Assembly (NCBI GenBank): GCA_964385635.1 | Contig: CAYLPU010000005.1 | Location: forward strand, 25,404 to 89,403 | Length of the DNA: 64,000 nt | Source of the DNA: CAYLPU01 sp964385635 | Lineage (GTDB): Bacteria > Chloroflexota > Anaerolineae > B4-G1 | Reading direction: 5' to 3' | In this document: positions 23,447-31,780 of the stretch, in pieces | Position numbering within the stretch: the stretch's first letter is position 1 | How the letters are laid out: each line of letters starts with the position of its first letter | Program-made: the position numbers and the translations under genes | The notes under the pieces: model-generated | Told to the model about the DNA's origin: nothing | Seen by the model: only the letters and a program-made list of their open reading frames with translations | Database searches by the model: none

Positions 23447-24691
23447 CTACTCATCCTCCTTACGCTGGCGCAGGAACCACCACGCGCCTGCACCGAGAGC
23501 AGCGGTCAGCAGGCCCAGGCCAGCAGCGGTAAGGGCGACCGTTTTCGGTTCCATCCCCGGCATCACCGCGCCGCGCAGCCCGGCATCAGCCCCGTATGCG
23601 CTGAACAGGCGGCCCCACTTGGCCTCCAGCGCCGCTTCTACCCGTTTGCGTCCCACGAAGGGGTACCAGTAGACGTTGTGGTAGAAGTTGCTGGCGAAGT
23701 AAGACCAGGGCACCAACGGTGTCCGCAGCAGCAGTGGCTCCAGCGGGTGGAGCCAGCCGTGGTAGATCAGTTTCTGCCCTCGGCTGGCGAAGGTGTCCTC
23801 TTGAACGAAGCGCCAGTTCTGGGCCATCACCCAGTCCCGATCCTGGCCCACGATCTCAATCTGGTCAGGGTCGCCCACGCCCAACCCCATCTCGTGCGCG
23901 GTGCGGATGAAGGGGATAGAGAGGGGGTCGAAGCCTTGCAGTTTGGCGGAGATGGCGTCAATTGCGACCTGGTCGGCGGAGGCCAGGATGATGTCCTTCT
24001 CGTGCCAGCGCATCGCGCGGGGGCCTGGGCCGTCTCCGGCGAAGGTGCCGTCCATCACGGCGAAGAGGCCGGGGTGGATGTCCTGCTGGATCATCAACAA
24101 GTCCACCACAGTCTCGTGGATGACTGAATGGGTCCAATGGCGCTTTTGCCCCAGCAGTCCGCCGAAAGCGTTCTTCATCGCGCCGGTGATGGTGGTAAAG
24201 ACGTGGGTTTTCACTGTCGGCAACTGGATGATGTTGCGCCCGATGAGGAACTCGGGGATATATACTCCCTCAGGGTAGACCTGGTCCAGTACCAGGAAAG
24301 GCTGTTTAGGCTCGTAGCGCACCCAGTTGTACTCTGGCTCATAGAGGTGGACGTTGCGCAGGCCGTATTTATCGGTGACGTATTTGTGCTTGTTGTTCTT
24401 TTCGCCCACATAAGCGTTCACGACGACGGTGTCGTTGTGACCGGCGATCAGGTTCTCGTACCCGGCATCCTGCAATGCCCGGATCACTCCCTCCAGTTGC
24501 CAGGGGGCGGTCGAGCAGGCCGGGTACCAGGTCTGCCAGGAGATGTTGATTTTCAGGATAGTTTCTTTGTCCTGGGGCAATGCCTCCCGGAAGCCCGCCA
24601 GTTCCATCAGACGGACGTAGTCCTCCAACACCGTCTCCGGCCTGGTCTTGAGAATCGCCACTTTGCCCCGGCCAGCGAATTCTTTGCCCAT
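23447..24691 (-). CDS. DUF362 domain protein with C-terminal membrane anchor
   Basis: 414 aa. The DUF362 core is visible from VAILKTRPETVLEDYVRLME through ILKINISWQ, NIIQLPTVKTHVFTTITGAMKN and AVMDGTFAGDGPGPR. The C-terminus adds one membrane helix (VALTAAGLGLLTAALGAGAWWFL) and a charged tail, so the domain is probably held at the membrane. DUF362 proteins are often joined to ferredoxin domains, but no CxxC cluster is present here. The function is unknown. A GGAGGAACG site precedes the ATG. Confidence 0.8.
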   Translation of the reverse strand: MGKEFAGRGKVAILKTRPETVLEDYVRLMELAGFREALPQDKETILKINISWQTWYPACSTAPWQLEGVIRALQDAGYENLIAGHNDTVVVNAYVGEKNNKHKYVTDKYGLRNVHLYEPEYNWVRYEPKQPFLVLDQVYPEGVYIPEFLIGRNIIQLPTVKTHVFTTITGAMKNAFGGLLGQKRHWTHSVIHETVVDLLMIQQDIHPGLFAVMDGTFAGDGPGPRAMRWHEKDIILASADQVAIDAISAKLQGFDPLSIPFIRTAHEMGLGVGDPDQIEIVGQDRDWVMAQNWRFVQEDTFASRGQKLIYHGWLHPLEPLLLRTPLVPWSYFASNFYHNVYWYPFVGRKRVEAALEAKWGRLFSAYGADAGLRGAVMPGMEPKTVALTAAGLGLLTAALGAGAWWFLRQRKEDE

Positions 24692-24725
24692 CGTTCCTCC
24701 GTTCGCAACAGGTACAGAGTATACC

Positions 24726-26198
24726 CTACTTTTGGTTGGCTGTCCAACGCCGCCGCTGCCAGAGGGGAAGGAGCAGCGGCAGGCCGAACTGCCAGGGGAC
24801 GGTAAGGATGTGCATGGTGAGCCAGTCTGCCTTGGGGAACACCTGGCCGTTGAACCACCAGCGCCAGGCCAGATAGAACATTAGAATGGACAACTCCGAG
24901 GTCAGGCAGAATAGGAAGGTGCGTGAGCGAGTGCGGGGTGTAAGGTGCAGCGCCGCCAGTGGCACCAGCCAGAGAGGGTACCAGATGCGGTAACTGGTGC
25001 TCGTGAGCAGGTAAACGAAGTAGGCCAAAAAGCCGGCTTCTGCCAGGCACAACCGGTGTCGCCACACCCGCGCCAGTGTCCAGAGATACAGGACAGCGAA
25101 GATGACCCTCCCGGTCGTGCGGGGAATGGCCATTGCCAATTGGTTGGGGATGAACTCCCGCAGGATCATGCGCAGGAGCGCGGCGATGGTATAGGTGTAG
25201 TGGCGCGAGAGTTGTTCGAGCACGCTTGTTATGCTTTCCCACGGCGGCCAGATAGGCAGGTAGGCCAGCAACGCCAACCCCAGTGCCAGTGCGCCCGCGC
25301 TCATCAGTACCTCCATCCGTCGCTGCCATCCCCGCTGGCTGCGCAGGATGGCGACCATCAGCAGTGGGGCCAGGAGTGCTGCCGAAGCCTTGGTCAGCAC
25401 GGCCAACGTGAGCGCTACCACCGCTGGCGCCCACATCCGCCGTCGTTCCCAGAGCAGGAGCGCCAGCAGCATCCAGACCAGCATCAGCAGATCGTTGTGA
25501 CCGTTGCCCAGCCCCTCCAGCAACACCAGTGGGTTCCAGGCGAACAGCAGCAACGCGTGTGTGTCCCCGTTCGTTCCCCACCACAACAGCCCCACGCAGG
25601 CCAGATAGGCCAACAGCGCCACTCCCTTGTAGGCCAGTGCACCGCCCACAGCGTCGCGGGGTCCCAGCCAAAGGATGCCCTCGGCCAGCAGTTCCCAGGC
25701 CGGGCCGTAGGGGGCAAGGTTCCCGGCCCACTCACCCGCGAAGGGGAGCAGCGGGTCATCGGGAAAGCGGTTGGGAGGGACGACCAGCGGGCTTGCGCCG
25801 TGGACGACGCGCACGCGGGCCTGGAGCACGTATTGGAACAGGTCGGTCGCGGTGACCGGGTAGAGCCAGACGAGGGTGAGGCCGAACAGCAGCCCGAAGG
25901 CGGCGATCAGCCGCAGCGGGACATGCACCCGCTGGGCGATGCGCAGCGATGCCCAGAAGAAAGCGAAGAGCGCGATCAGTCCCAGGGCGTAGATGTAGGC
26001 GGCCCAGGGGCGCGTGCGAGAAAGTTGCTCCAGATCAAAAGGACGGCCGGCGTGGCCATAGACGGTCAGAGGATATAGAAGGGCGTAGGCCAGGTAGATG
26101 ACCTCACTTGCCGCGCCGAGGAGAGCCAACGCGGCGAGGGGGTGCCGGCGGGACCAGGCGATAGGGCGACGAAGCAAGTCCTTCTGTGGCTGTGTCAC
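24726..26198 (-). CDS. GT-C type membrane glycosyltransferase
   Basis: About 490 aa from a GTG; a TTG at 26234 would add 12 residues. There are roughly 11-12 membrane spans. The first large outer loop carries the acidic motif VTATDLFQYVLQARV followed by HGASPLVVPPN and YGPAWELLAEGILWL, the pattern of polyprenyl-phosphate-mannose-dependent transferases (GT87/DUF2029 and MptA/B-like). It likely adds a sugar to an exported glycan or lipid. The acceptor is unknown. It is an isolated gene, divergent from a lipoprotein. Confidence 0.7.
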   Translation of the reverse strand: MTQPQKDLLRRPIAWSRRHPLAALALLGAASEVIYLAYALLYPLTVYGHAGRPFDLEQLSRTRPWAAYIYALGLIALFAFFWASLRIAQRVHVPLRLIAAFGLLFGLTLVWLYPVTATDLFQYVLQARVRVVHGASPLVVPPNRFPDDPLLPFAGEWAGNLAPYGPAWELLAEGILWLGPRDAVGGALAYKGVALLAYLACVGLLWWGTNGDTHALLLFAWNPLVLLEGLGNGHNDLLMLVWMLLALLLWERRRMWAPAVVALTLAVLTKASAALLAPLLMVAILRSQRGWQRRMEVLMSAGALALGLALLAYLPIWPPWESITSVLEQLSRHYTYTIAALLRMILREFIPNQLAMAIPRTTGRVIFAVLYLWTLARVWRHRLCLAEAGFLAYFVYLLTSTSYRIWYPLWLVPLAALHLTPRTRSRTFLFCLTSELSILMFYLAWRWWFNGQVFPKADWLTMHILTVPWQFGLPLLLPLWQRRRWTANQK

Positions 26199-26343
26199 TC
26201 TAGTGATTGTATCATAGCCTGGAGGGAGCGTCAACTGGCGTGGGTCTCTGCTGAGAATAGCCCCGCCTTCGTTCGCCCATCAAGACCCGTTGTTGTCTAG
26301 ATCCGGTGTTGTCCTTTCGTCCACTCTATGTTACTATACCATC

Positions 26344-27276
26344 ATGCCAAGCAAACTTCGTATCCCCAACAACCTGCAATCCGCAATCTGCTGCCTGTGC
26401 CTCATCCTGGCGCTGTTGGCAGCCTGCGCGCCGGCCACGCCGCCTCCAGTAACTACTACGCCCACGCGCACTCCGTCGCCCACGCCGACCCCTTCCCCGA
26501 CCCCGACTCCGACCGCCACCCCGATCCCACCGATGGTGCTGACCATCCGCTGGCCTGCGCGAGCCTCGGCCCTGCAGCCGGTGCCCATTGAGGTGGAACT
26601 GGTGCCACCAGCGGGCATCAGCGCGACGGCGACCGTCCGCGCCACCGTGCTGAACCCCAAAAACCGGCCTTACGGACTGTTCGACCTGTTGCCACGGGGG
26701 GGAGACCTGTACACTGCCGATGAGATGTTGCGACTGCCGCTCGAACCGCTGGAGGGAGACTGGCGGCTGGTGCTGTACGTGCAATCCGATCTGGAGGTTG
26801 AAGGGGAGCGGAAGTTGCTTTTCCAGCCATCCCCTATTCGTTTCCGTAACCTGACCAGTGTCCTGCCCGCTGGGGTGGACATGCGCGTGCCACGGGACTT
26901 TGTGGAAGCAGTGGCCCAGGGGGACCAGTGGGCCGGAGGGCGCGTGTGGCGCTACGGAGACGGCGATGTGGCACTGTGGTGGGCGCCTGGTCCGGTCGAG
27001 CCGTTGCTGCTCAACAACGCGGTCGTGATGCTGGAGGCGACTTACGGTCTGGATGAACCGCCGCGTGTGTTGAACGTCGAGGAGAGGGAGTGGGGGGGCC
27101 AGACGGCGTTTCTATTCTATGAAGACTGGCCCGAATCGGAGGGTGGTCCGGCCGAGGCGCTGGTGGTGCAAGCGGCTGATCACTGGCTGTACGTGCTACG
27201 GGTGCGGGCGCTGGGCCGCGAGACCGTTCCATCGCTCCTGCGCCAGGTGTGGGAGACGTTTGCCTTCACCGATTGA
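26344..27276 (+). CDS. Lipoprotein with Pro/Thr-rich spacer, unknown function
   Basis: 311 aa from the ATG at 26344. A signal peptide ends in ALLAACAP (lipid-modified Cys), followed by a spacer of TPTP/SPTP repeats that would lift the domain off the membrane. The rest is beta-rich (PMVLTIRWPARASALQPVPIEVELV) and then an alpha/beta part (VDMRVPRDFVEAVAQGDQWA). I do not recognise the family. No good ribosome site is visible. Confidence 0.65.
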   Translation: MPSKLRIPNNLQSAICCLCLILALLAACAPATPPPVTTTPTRTPSPTPTPSPTPTPTATPIPPMVLTIRWPARASALQPVPIEVELVPPAGISATATVRATVLNPKNRPYGLFDLLPRGGDLYTADEMLRLPLEPLEGDWRLVLYVQSDLEVEGERKLLFQPSPIRFRNLTSVLPAGVDMRVPRDFVEAVAQGDQWAGGRVWRYGDGDVALWWAPGPVEPLLLNNAVVMLEATYGLDEPPRVLNVEEREWGGQTAFLFYEDWPESEGGPAEALVVQAADHWLYVLRVRALGRETVPSLLRQVWETFAFTD

Positions 27277-27424
27277 TGTTCCGCGGTCATGGTCGTGGGG
27301 CAGGGCTGTTGCCAGGCCACTCCACTCGTCGCCAGGAAATCCTTTCGTGACCTGGTACACCGTCAGCGCCAGCCTGCAGGATTCCTGCCAAACTTCCGAC
27401 TGCCGAAAATGCAGAATCCTCCCC

Positions 27425-27460
27425 GTACTTCCTACTCCCTACTCCCTACTCCTTACTCCC
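27425..27460. repeat. TACTCCC tandem low-complexity repeat
   Basis: About five copies of (T)ACTCCCT lie between two convergent genes and end at the L,D-transpeptidase stop codon. The same sequence is inserted inside the GT4 glycosyltransferase gene at about 60271-60305. The remainder of 27277-27424 shows no gene. Confidence 0.7.
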
Positions 27461-28555
27461 TTAGAAGATGTTGATCGGCGTGCCAACCCGGCTGTTGCTC
27501 TGGATGAAGTCGTCCTCGTAGCCGCCGATGGGGTAGGTCCAGTGGTAGATCCAGCGGGCAGCAGTGGTCGTGACGTTCAGGCAGCCGTGGCTGCGCCGCA
27601 TGCCGAAGTCGTTGTGCCAGTAGGTGCCGTGAATGGCGGTCCCGCTCAGGTCGAAGAAGGTGTTCCAGGGGATGCCCGGCAGGTCGAAGATCTCCACCGG
27701 TGGTGCTGGGTCATCTGGTTTCTGCGGACGGTTGCTCATGTGGCGCGAGGGCTGCTTGAGCAGCACGTGCGTTTCTCCTGTATGCGTGGCTAAGTCAAAC
27801 TTTGCGCCATCCCCCAGTTGTGCCCATCCCACGCCGGAGGCGACGAGCGTGGTGAACACGATCCGTTGCCCCTCGTAGCAAGTCAGCCGCTGTTTGCTCA
27901 GGTCCACCTCGATGCGTTTTTCGCCGACGAATGGGTTGATAGGTGTCATCTCGGCGCGGGGGATACGATGTATGTCTCGCGCCAATACCCACTGGTGACT
28001 CGTCGGCGGCAGTTCGTCGAAGATTTTGTACCAGCCGGCACCCTGCTCGTCCTCAAACGCATCCACGACGTGGTAGACGGTGCTGCCGTAGAAGCGGTAG
28101 GCCTTCCTGGCCTGGGGGTGGGGCTCGGCGCGGGCGTCGGTGAAGGGCTGGGAGACCTCGCCCCAGAAGCCCCATTCGCCGACGTCGCGGATGAGGGGCT
28201 GGGGGGGATATACGCGCACCGGGAGCACCCAGGCGGAGTGGACGTAGCCCAATGGGGTCTCGTACCACAGGTCATTGTGGGCACTGAAGGGAGCGCGCAC
28301 CTCGCCCGTGATGAGGAAGGACTGGTCGCGAGAGCGGGTGTCCAGCCGTGCGGCGGAGGTGGCCGGTTGGTCGTAAAAGGCGACGGTGTGGATCGCCCGG
28401 CCCATCCAGACCCAGGTGGAGATGTCCTCGCCCTGTCTGAGTTCTGACAGGACAGGATAACGGGCGCGGGCGTGGAAGACAGGCGAGAGCGCCGCTGCCG
28501 CGGTGGTCGCGGCGATCAGTTTAAGCGCGTCACGGCGGGTAATGGTGGTGGACAT
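27461..28555 (-). CDS. L,D-transpeptidase (YkuD) with Tat-like signal
   Basis: 364 aa from the ATG starting MSTTITRRDALKLIAA, a twin-arginine-like signal. The catalytic YkuD domain is in the C-terminal third: TAIHGTYWHNDFGMRRSHG with the nucleophile Cys in SHGCLN at about 322-327. The middle contains two SH3-like segments (YETPLGYVHSAWVLPVRVY). The enzyme forms 3-3 peptidoglycan cross-links or anchors proteins to the wall. It lies downstream of brxL but is separated by 89 bp and is not an obvious part of the defence operon. Confidence 0.88.
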   Translation of the reverse strand: MSTTITRRDALKLIAATTAAAALSPVFHARARYPVLSELRQGEDISTWVWMGRAIHTVAFYDQPATSAARLDTRSRDQSFLITGEVRAPFSAHNDLWYETPLGYVHSAWVLPVRVYPPQPLIRDVGEWGFWGEVSQPFTDARAEPHPQARKAYRFYGSTVYHVVDAFEDEQGAGWYKIFDELPPTSHQWVLARDIHRIPRAEMTPINPFVGEKRIEVDLSKQRLTCYEGQRIVFTTLVASGVGWAQLGDGAKFDLATHTGETHVLLKQPSRHMSNRPQKPDDPAPPVEIFDLPGIPWNTFFDLSGTAIHGTYWHNDFGMRRSHGCLNVTTTAARWIYHWTYPIGGYEDDFIQSNSRVGTPINIF

Positions 28556-28644
28556 CGTTCGCTCCGAGGGAAGAGTATAACATAGGAAGGGCAGGGGGGC
28601 AAGGGAACGCCGTCTTTTCTCTGCAATCAAGACTCGCTCGTTGA

Positions 28645-30687
28645 TCAATCGCGACTAACCAGTGCAGCGTTCAATACTTCTTGGATCTCCCTCACATAGA
28701 CCAGTTCAACCTTATCCTGCATATAGTCGGGCAGAAAGCGCACGTCCTGCTCGTTCTCCGCCGGCAGGACCAGGGTCTTGACTCCAGCCTCGATGGCAGC
28801 CAGCAGCTTGGCCTGGATGGAGCCCACGCCGAGCACCTTGCCCATAATGGTGATCTCGCCGGTCATGGCGATGTCGTGACGCACAGGCACGTTCCTGAGC
28901 GCCGACACGATGCCTGTGACGATAGTGATGCCCGCTGAGGGACCTTCCTTGGGAACCCCCATCATGGTCGCCAGCACAGCCACGTCAAAGTTCTCGTGCC
29001 AGTCGGCGGCAATGTCCAACTCTTTGTAGTGGGCGCGGATGTACTGCGCGGCGGCCTCGATGGACTCGCGCATCACCCGCTGGATAGAGCCCAGGGGGAC
29101 GATCCGCCCATGCCCCTTGGTGACCTGCATCTCGAAGCGCTGGATGACGCCCTGCTCGCCCGCGACGGCCAGGCCGATGACCTCGCCCACCAGCGGATGG
29201 GTGGGCAGTTCGACCCGCTGTTTGCGGCCGGCCTCCAGGAGGGTTGGCGCGATGACCTTGCCCGAGGGGATCATCCGGGCGCTGAGCTGTACGGGGTAGT
29301 ACTCTCCGGGGGCCATCAGGTGCAGTTGGTTACGGATGCGCTGGCGGCCCTCTAGCGCCAGCAGTAACAACTCCTCCAGTTGCTCGTCGGTGACCTCACC
29401 GTGGGGGTAGAGCAGTTTGAGCAGGCCGGAGAGGGTTTTGTGCACGCCGCGCACGTCGCGCGAGGTGATACCCTGACTCAAACCGGACGCATCGAACAGC
29501 TCAAAACGGTTCTTGACCCGGGCTTTGGTTATGCCGTCCACCCGGCGCAGTTCGTGCATGATCTCGCACAAGTAGTCGGTGATAAACCCATAGTCCTGGC
29601 TGGCAGACTCCGGCCCGATCTTGGGTATCTCCCAGCCAGGCAGGTAGTAGTGCAGCCGGTCTATGAGTGCTTCCACCTGTATAAAGCTGGGCAGCGGTTC
29701 GAAGAGATGGTAGTACTTTTCGTGAGGCAGCCTGCCTTGCACGTCCAGGTTGCCCACCAGGACGATGGAGCCAAAGGCCAGGATCTCCTTCTTGCCCCGG
29801 CTGAACTTGGCATCCTGCATGTAGCCCTGCATGATGCTGACGGTGGCCTTGGGGTCGGCAAAGTCGGTGTTGGCAATCTCGTCAAAGACCACGGCCTCGC
29901 GGGTACCAACGAGGCCGACTTTACCCGTATTGAGGTTGATGAAGAGACTGGCCGGCGTGGCCTTGCCCCCCGAGAGCACGTGGGCATAGTAAGAGACGTT
30001 GCGGTACAGATAGGTCTTGCCTGTCTCCCGAGGGCCCAACTCGATCATGTTGTGGTTGGTTTCCACCAATGGCACGGCGCGGCTGATGTAGAGCAACTTC
30101 TGGCGGCGCGTCATCGAGGCTGGCTTGAGGCCAAACGAGTTGATCAGAATGTCTATCCACTCGTCTGCGGTGAACTCTTGCCGTTTCTCGACGAACTCGC
30201 TGACGTCAATCATCGAGATTTGGAAAGGGGTAAAGTCTATTATCTTGAAGGGGCGGATCTTTTTGTTGTGCACCTCGGTCTCGTCATACGTCAGTTCGAT
30301 AGTGCCCCACATTCCTCCAGCCAGAAGCATGGGATACCGCTTCACCAGGTCTTCCGGAACGTTGACAAAGTTCTCGTTGATGGCGCCGATGGTGCCCCAG
30401 TATTTGTCCTGGGTCTCGACCAGGCGCACCTCCAGGGTGGCGATGATGGTGTGCCCCCGGTTCTCGCGGACGTAGGAGCGGATACGCTCGGCCTCTGCCC
30501 CGTGGACAAAGTTCTCCCGCAGGCTCCGCTTGACGCGCTCAAAGTCCTCCTCGAAGGTCTCCTCGTCGCAGTAGTTGTCAATCAGGTACTCCAGCACGTA
30601 GCGCGGGAACTCGTCCATCCCGGTGTTGAAGGTGAGGCGCTTGTTGACGACCTTGCCGGCAAAGATGTCTTTGAAGTGTGTGTTCAT
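28645..30687 (-). CDS. brxL: BREX system Lon-like ATPase/protease
   Basis: 680 aa, the normal BrxL length. The N-terminal region (1-200) is the BrxL-specific domain. The AAA+ ATPase has Walker A in ELGPRETGKTYLY (216-228) and Walker B VVFDE (266-270). The Lon-type protease fold at the C-terminus has S584 in GPSAG and K627 in SIQAKLLAA as the dyad. In BREX, BrxL is essential for phage exclusion, and the family forms DNA-binding ring assemblies. It is the last defence gene of the leftward island. A 34-bp palindrome lies just upstream of its GGAGAAACCTT ribosome site. Confidence 0.93.
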   Translation of the reverse strand: MNTHFKDIFAGKVVNKRLTFNTGMDEFPRYVLEYLIDNYCDEETFEEDFERVKRSLRENFVHGAEAERIRSYVRENRGHTIIATLEVRLVETQDKYWGTIGAINENFVNVPEDLVKRYPMLLAGGMWGTIELTYDETEVHNKKIRPFKIIDFTPFQISMIDVSEFVEKRQEFTADEWIDILINSFGLKPASMTRRQKLLYISRAVPLVETNHNMIELGPRETGKTYLYRNVSYYAHVLSGGKATPASLFINLNTGKVGLVGTREAVVFDEIANTDFADPKATVSIMQGYMQDAKFSRGKKEILAFGSIVLVGNLDVQGRLPHEKYYHLFEPLPSFIQVEALIDRLHYYLPGWEIPKIGPESASQDYGFITDYLCEIMHELRRVDGITKARVKNRFELFDASGLSQGITSRDVRGVHKTLSGLLKLLYPHGEVTDEQLEELLLLALEGRQRIRNQLHLMAPGEYYPVQLSARMIPSGKVIAPTLLEAGRKQRVELPTHPLVGEVIGLAVAGEQGVIQRFEMQVTKGHGRIVPLGSIQRVMRESIEAAAQYIRAHYKELDIAADWHENFDVAVLATMMGVPKEGPSAGITIVTGIVSALRNVPVRHDIAMTGEITIMGKVLGVGSIQAKLLAAIEAGVKTLVLPAENEQDVRFLPDYMQDKVELVYVREIQEVLNAALVSRD

Positions 30688-30709
30688 AAGGTTTCTCCAT
30701 AGTCGGCGG

Positions 30710-30755
30710 AGAAACCGGGTTTTTTCTGAAAAACCCGGTTTCTTACCCGGTTTCT
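30710..30755. repeat. 34-bp palindrome, copy 1 plus extra half-arm
   Basis: A 15-bp perfect stem AGAAACCGGGTTTTT with loop TCTG (30710-30743), followed by an additional ACCCGGTTTCT half-arm. It sits between the AbiEii-type gene stop and the brxL start. Confidence 0.9.
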
Positions 30756-31419
30756 AGTGTTGACCGAACCACTCTTGACCTAATCGGCGCGCTTCGGTTG
30801 TAAAGAATGTTTTGACCTGCTCCCACTCAACAGGCTGTAGCATGGTTGGTTCATCTTGCTGGTCAGCGATGTCGAAAACGACCAACGCGGTCAGCACCCG
30901 CATGCCGAAATGACGCGATCCCGGGTACTTGTCGCTGCCGCGGGCGAACAACTCGTCCAACGAGGTATGAGAAGCGATAAAATACAGGTCGTAAAAGTCC
31001 TTGCGCGTACCTCGACCTGCGATGGCGTCCAGCTTCATGAGGCCGATGTCGAGGATGCCAGCGACCTGAACCCCGCTCACCAGGTCGGTGGGAGCCAGCA
31101 GTGGATAGCCGTAGCTAAAGAATCTCACGGGTTGTCCGTCCACTTTCAGAACCAGGCCCAGCACTGAATCCTGCAGCAGGTCAATCGAATGGCCCTGGCG
31201 TAGTTGCTCCACTATGCTGTGGCGGAGGTGGTCATCCAAAGTCTCAATGTTGGCAACCAGGTCCAGGTCCAACGAGATGCGATGGCCCAGTCGCAGCGCG
31301 AGCGCTGTGCCGCCAGCCAGGTAGAACGAGCGTAAAAGAGGCAACCGGCCCAGGAGGGCCAGTAAATCTCGTGCTCCCGGCGTGGTGGCCTTCCAGTGCG
31401 GTGTGGCTAATGGGGCCAT
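30754..31419 (-). CDS. AbiEii/AbiGii-type nucleotidyltransferase
   Basis: 221 aa from the ATG after GGAGAACGGAT. FYLAGGTALALRLGHRISLDLDLV (33-56) holds the nucleotidyltransferase GG motif and the paired acidic residues D51 and D53. KLDAIAGRGTRKDFYDLYFI is the second conserved block of the AbiEii family. Such proteins are toxins of type IV toxin-antitoxin or abortive-infection pairs and modify tRNA or other targets. The upstream small gene overlaps its start by 13 bases and is the probable partner. It sits inside the BREX-like island between methyltransferase and brxL. Confidence 0.85.
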   Translation of the reverse strand: MAPLATPHWKATTPGARDLLALLGRLPLLRSFYLAGGTALALRLGHRISLDLDLVANIETLDDHLRHSIVEQLRQGHSIDLLQDSVLGLVLKVDGQPVRFFSYGYPLLAPTDLVSGVQVAGILDIGLMKLDAIAGRGTRKDFYDLYFIASHTSLDELFARGSDKYPGSRHFGMRVLTALVVFDIADQQDEPTMLQPVEWEQVKTFFTTEARRLGQEWFGQH

Positions 31420-31718
31420 ATCCGTTCTCCACGACGGTAGTCGGCCAGCTCGAAGAAGCACAGCCAGTACCGCAGCCGTCGCCGGGGCAGGCAATACCAG
31501 CCCGCCTGGCGTACCCATTCGGCCAGCCGTTCTGGCCCATAGCGGGCAAAGAGCCAGCGCAACTCTGGTACATCTCCCCAGGCCAGCGTACGTTCAATCA
31601 CGGTGAAGGCGCTGTGTTCTGGATCAAGGTCTTCTAGTACATACTCTTGAAAGAACGGTCGCAGGCTCACGGGGATGCCAGCCGGTGTCTGTTCGAGTCT
31701 ATCATCGGATGTTTTCAC
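31407..31718 (-). CDS. Small partner of the AbiEii-type gene (DUF6922-like)
   Basis: 103 aa from a GTG behind GAGGAG. The sequence SLRPFFQEYVLEDLDPEHSA, with WGDVPELRWLFARYGPERLA and RRRLRYWLCFFEL, resembles the small helical proteins found just upstream of AbiEii-type genes (DUF6922-like, by memory). It is the likely antitoxin. A longer reading frame upstream exists only because it runs through the frame-open palindrome at 31744-31777, so I reject that extension. Confidence 0.65.
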   Translation of the reverse strand: MKTSDDRLEQTPAGIPVSLRPFFQEYVLEDLDPEHSAFTVIERTLAWGDVPELRWLFARYGPERLAEWVRQAGWYCLPRRRLRYWLCFFELADYRRGERIWPH

Positions 31719-31743
31719 TTGACCGATCTCCTCAGAGCACCCA

Positions 31744-31777
31744 AGAAACCGGGTTTTTTCTGGAAAACCCGGTTTCT
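31744..31777. repeat. 34-bp palindrome, copy 2
   Basis: Same stem with loop changed to TCTG/G; it lies in the 62-bp gap between the methyltransferase stop and the small partner gene. Confidence 0.9.
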
Positions 31778-31780
31778 TTC

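Noticed and set aside
29380..30702. 440-codon open frame on the plus strand opposite brxL
   Set aside because: It is antisense to a gene with intact Walker and protease motifs; GC-rich genes often leave long open antisense frames. No domain is visible.
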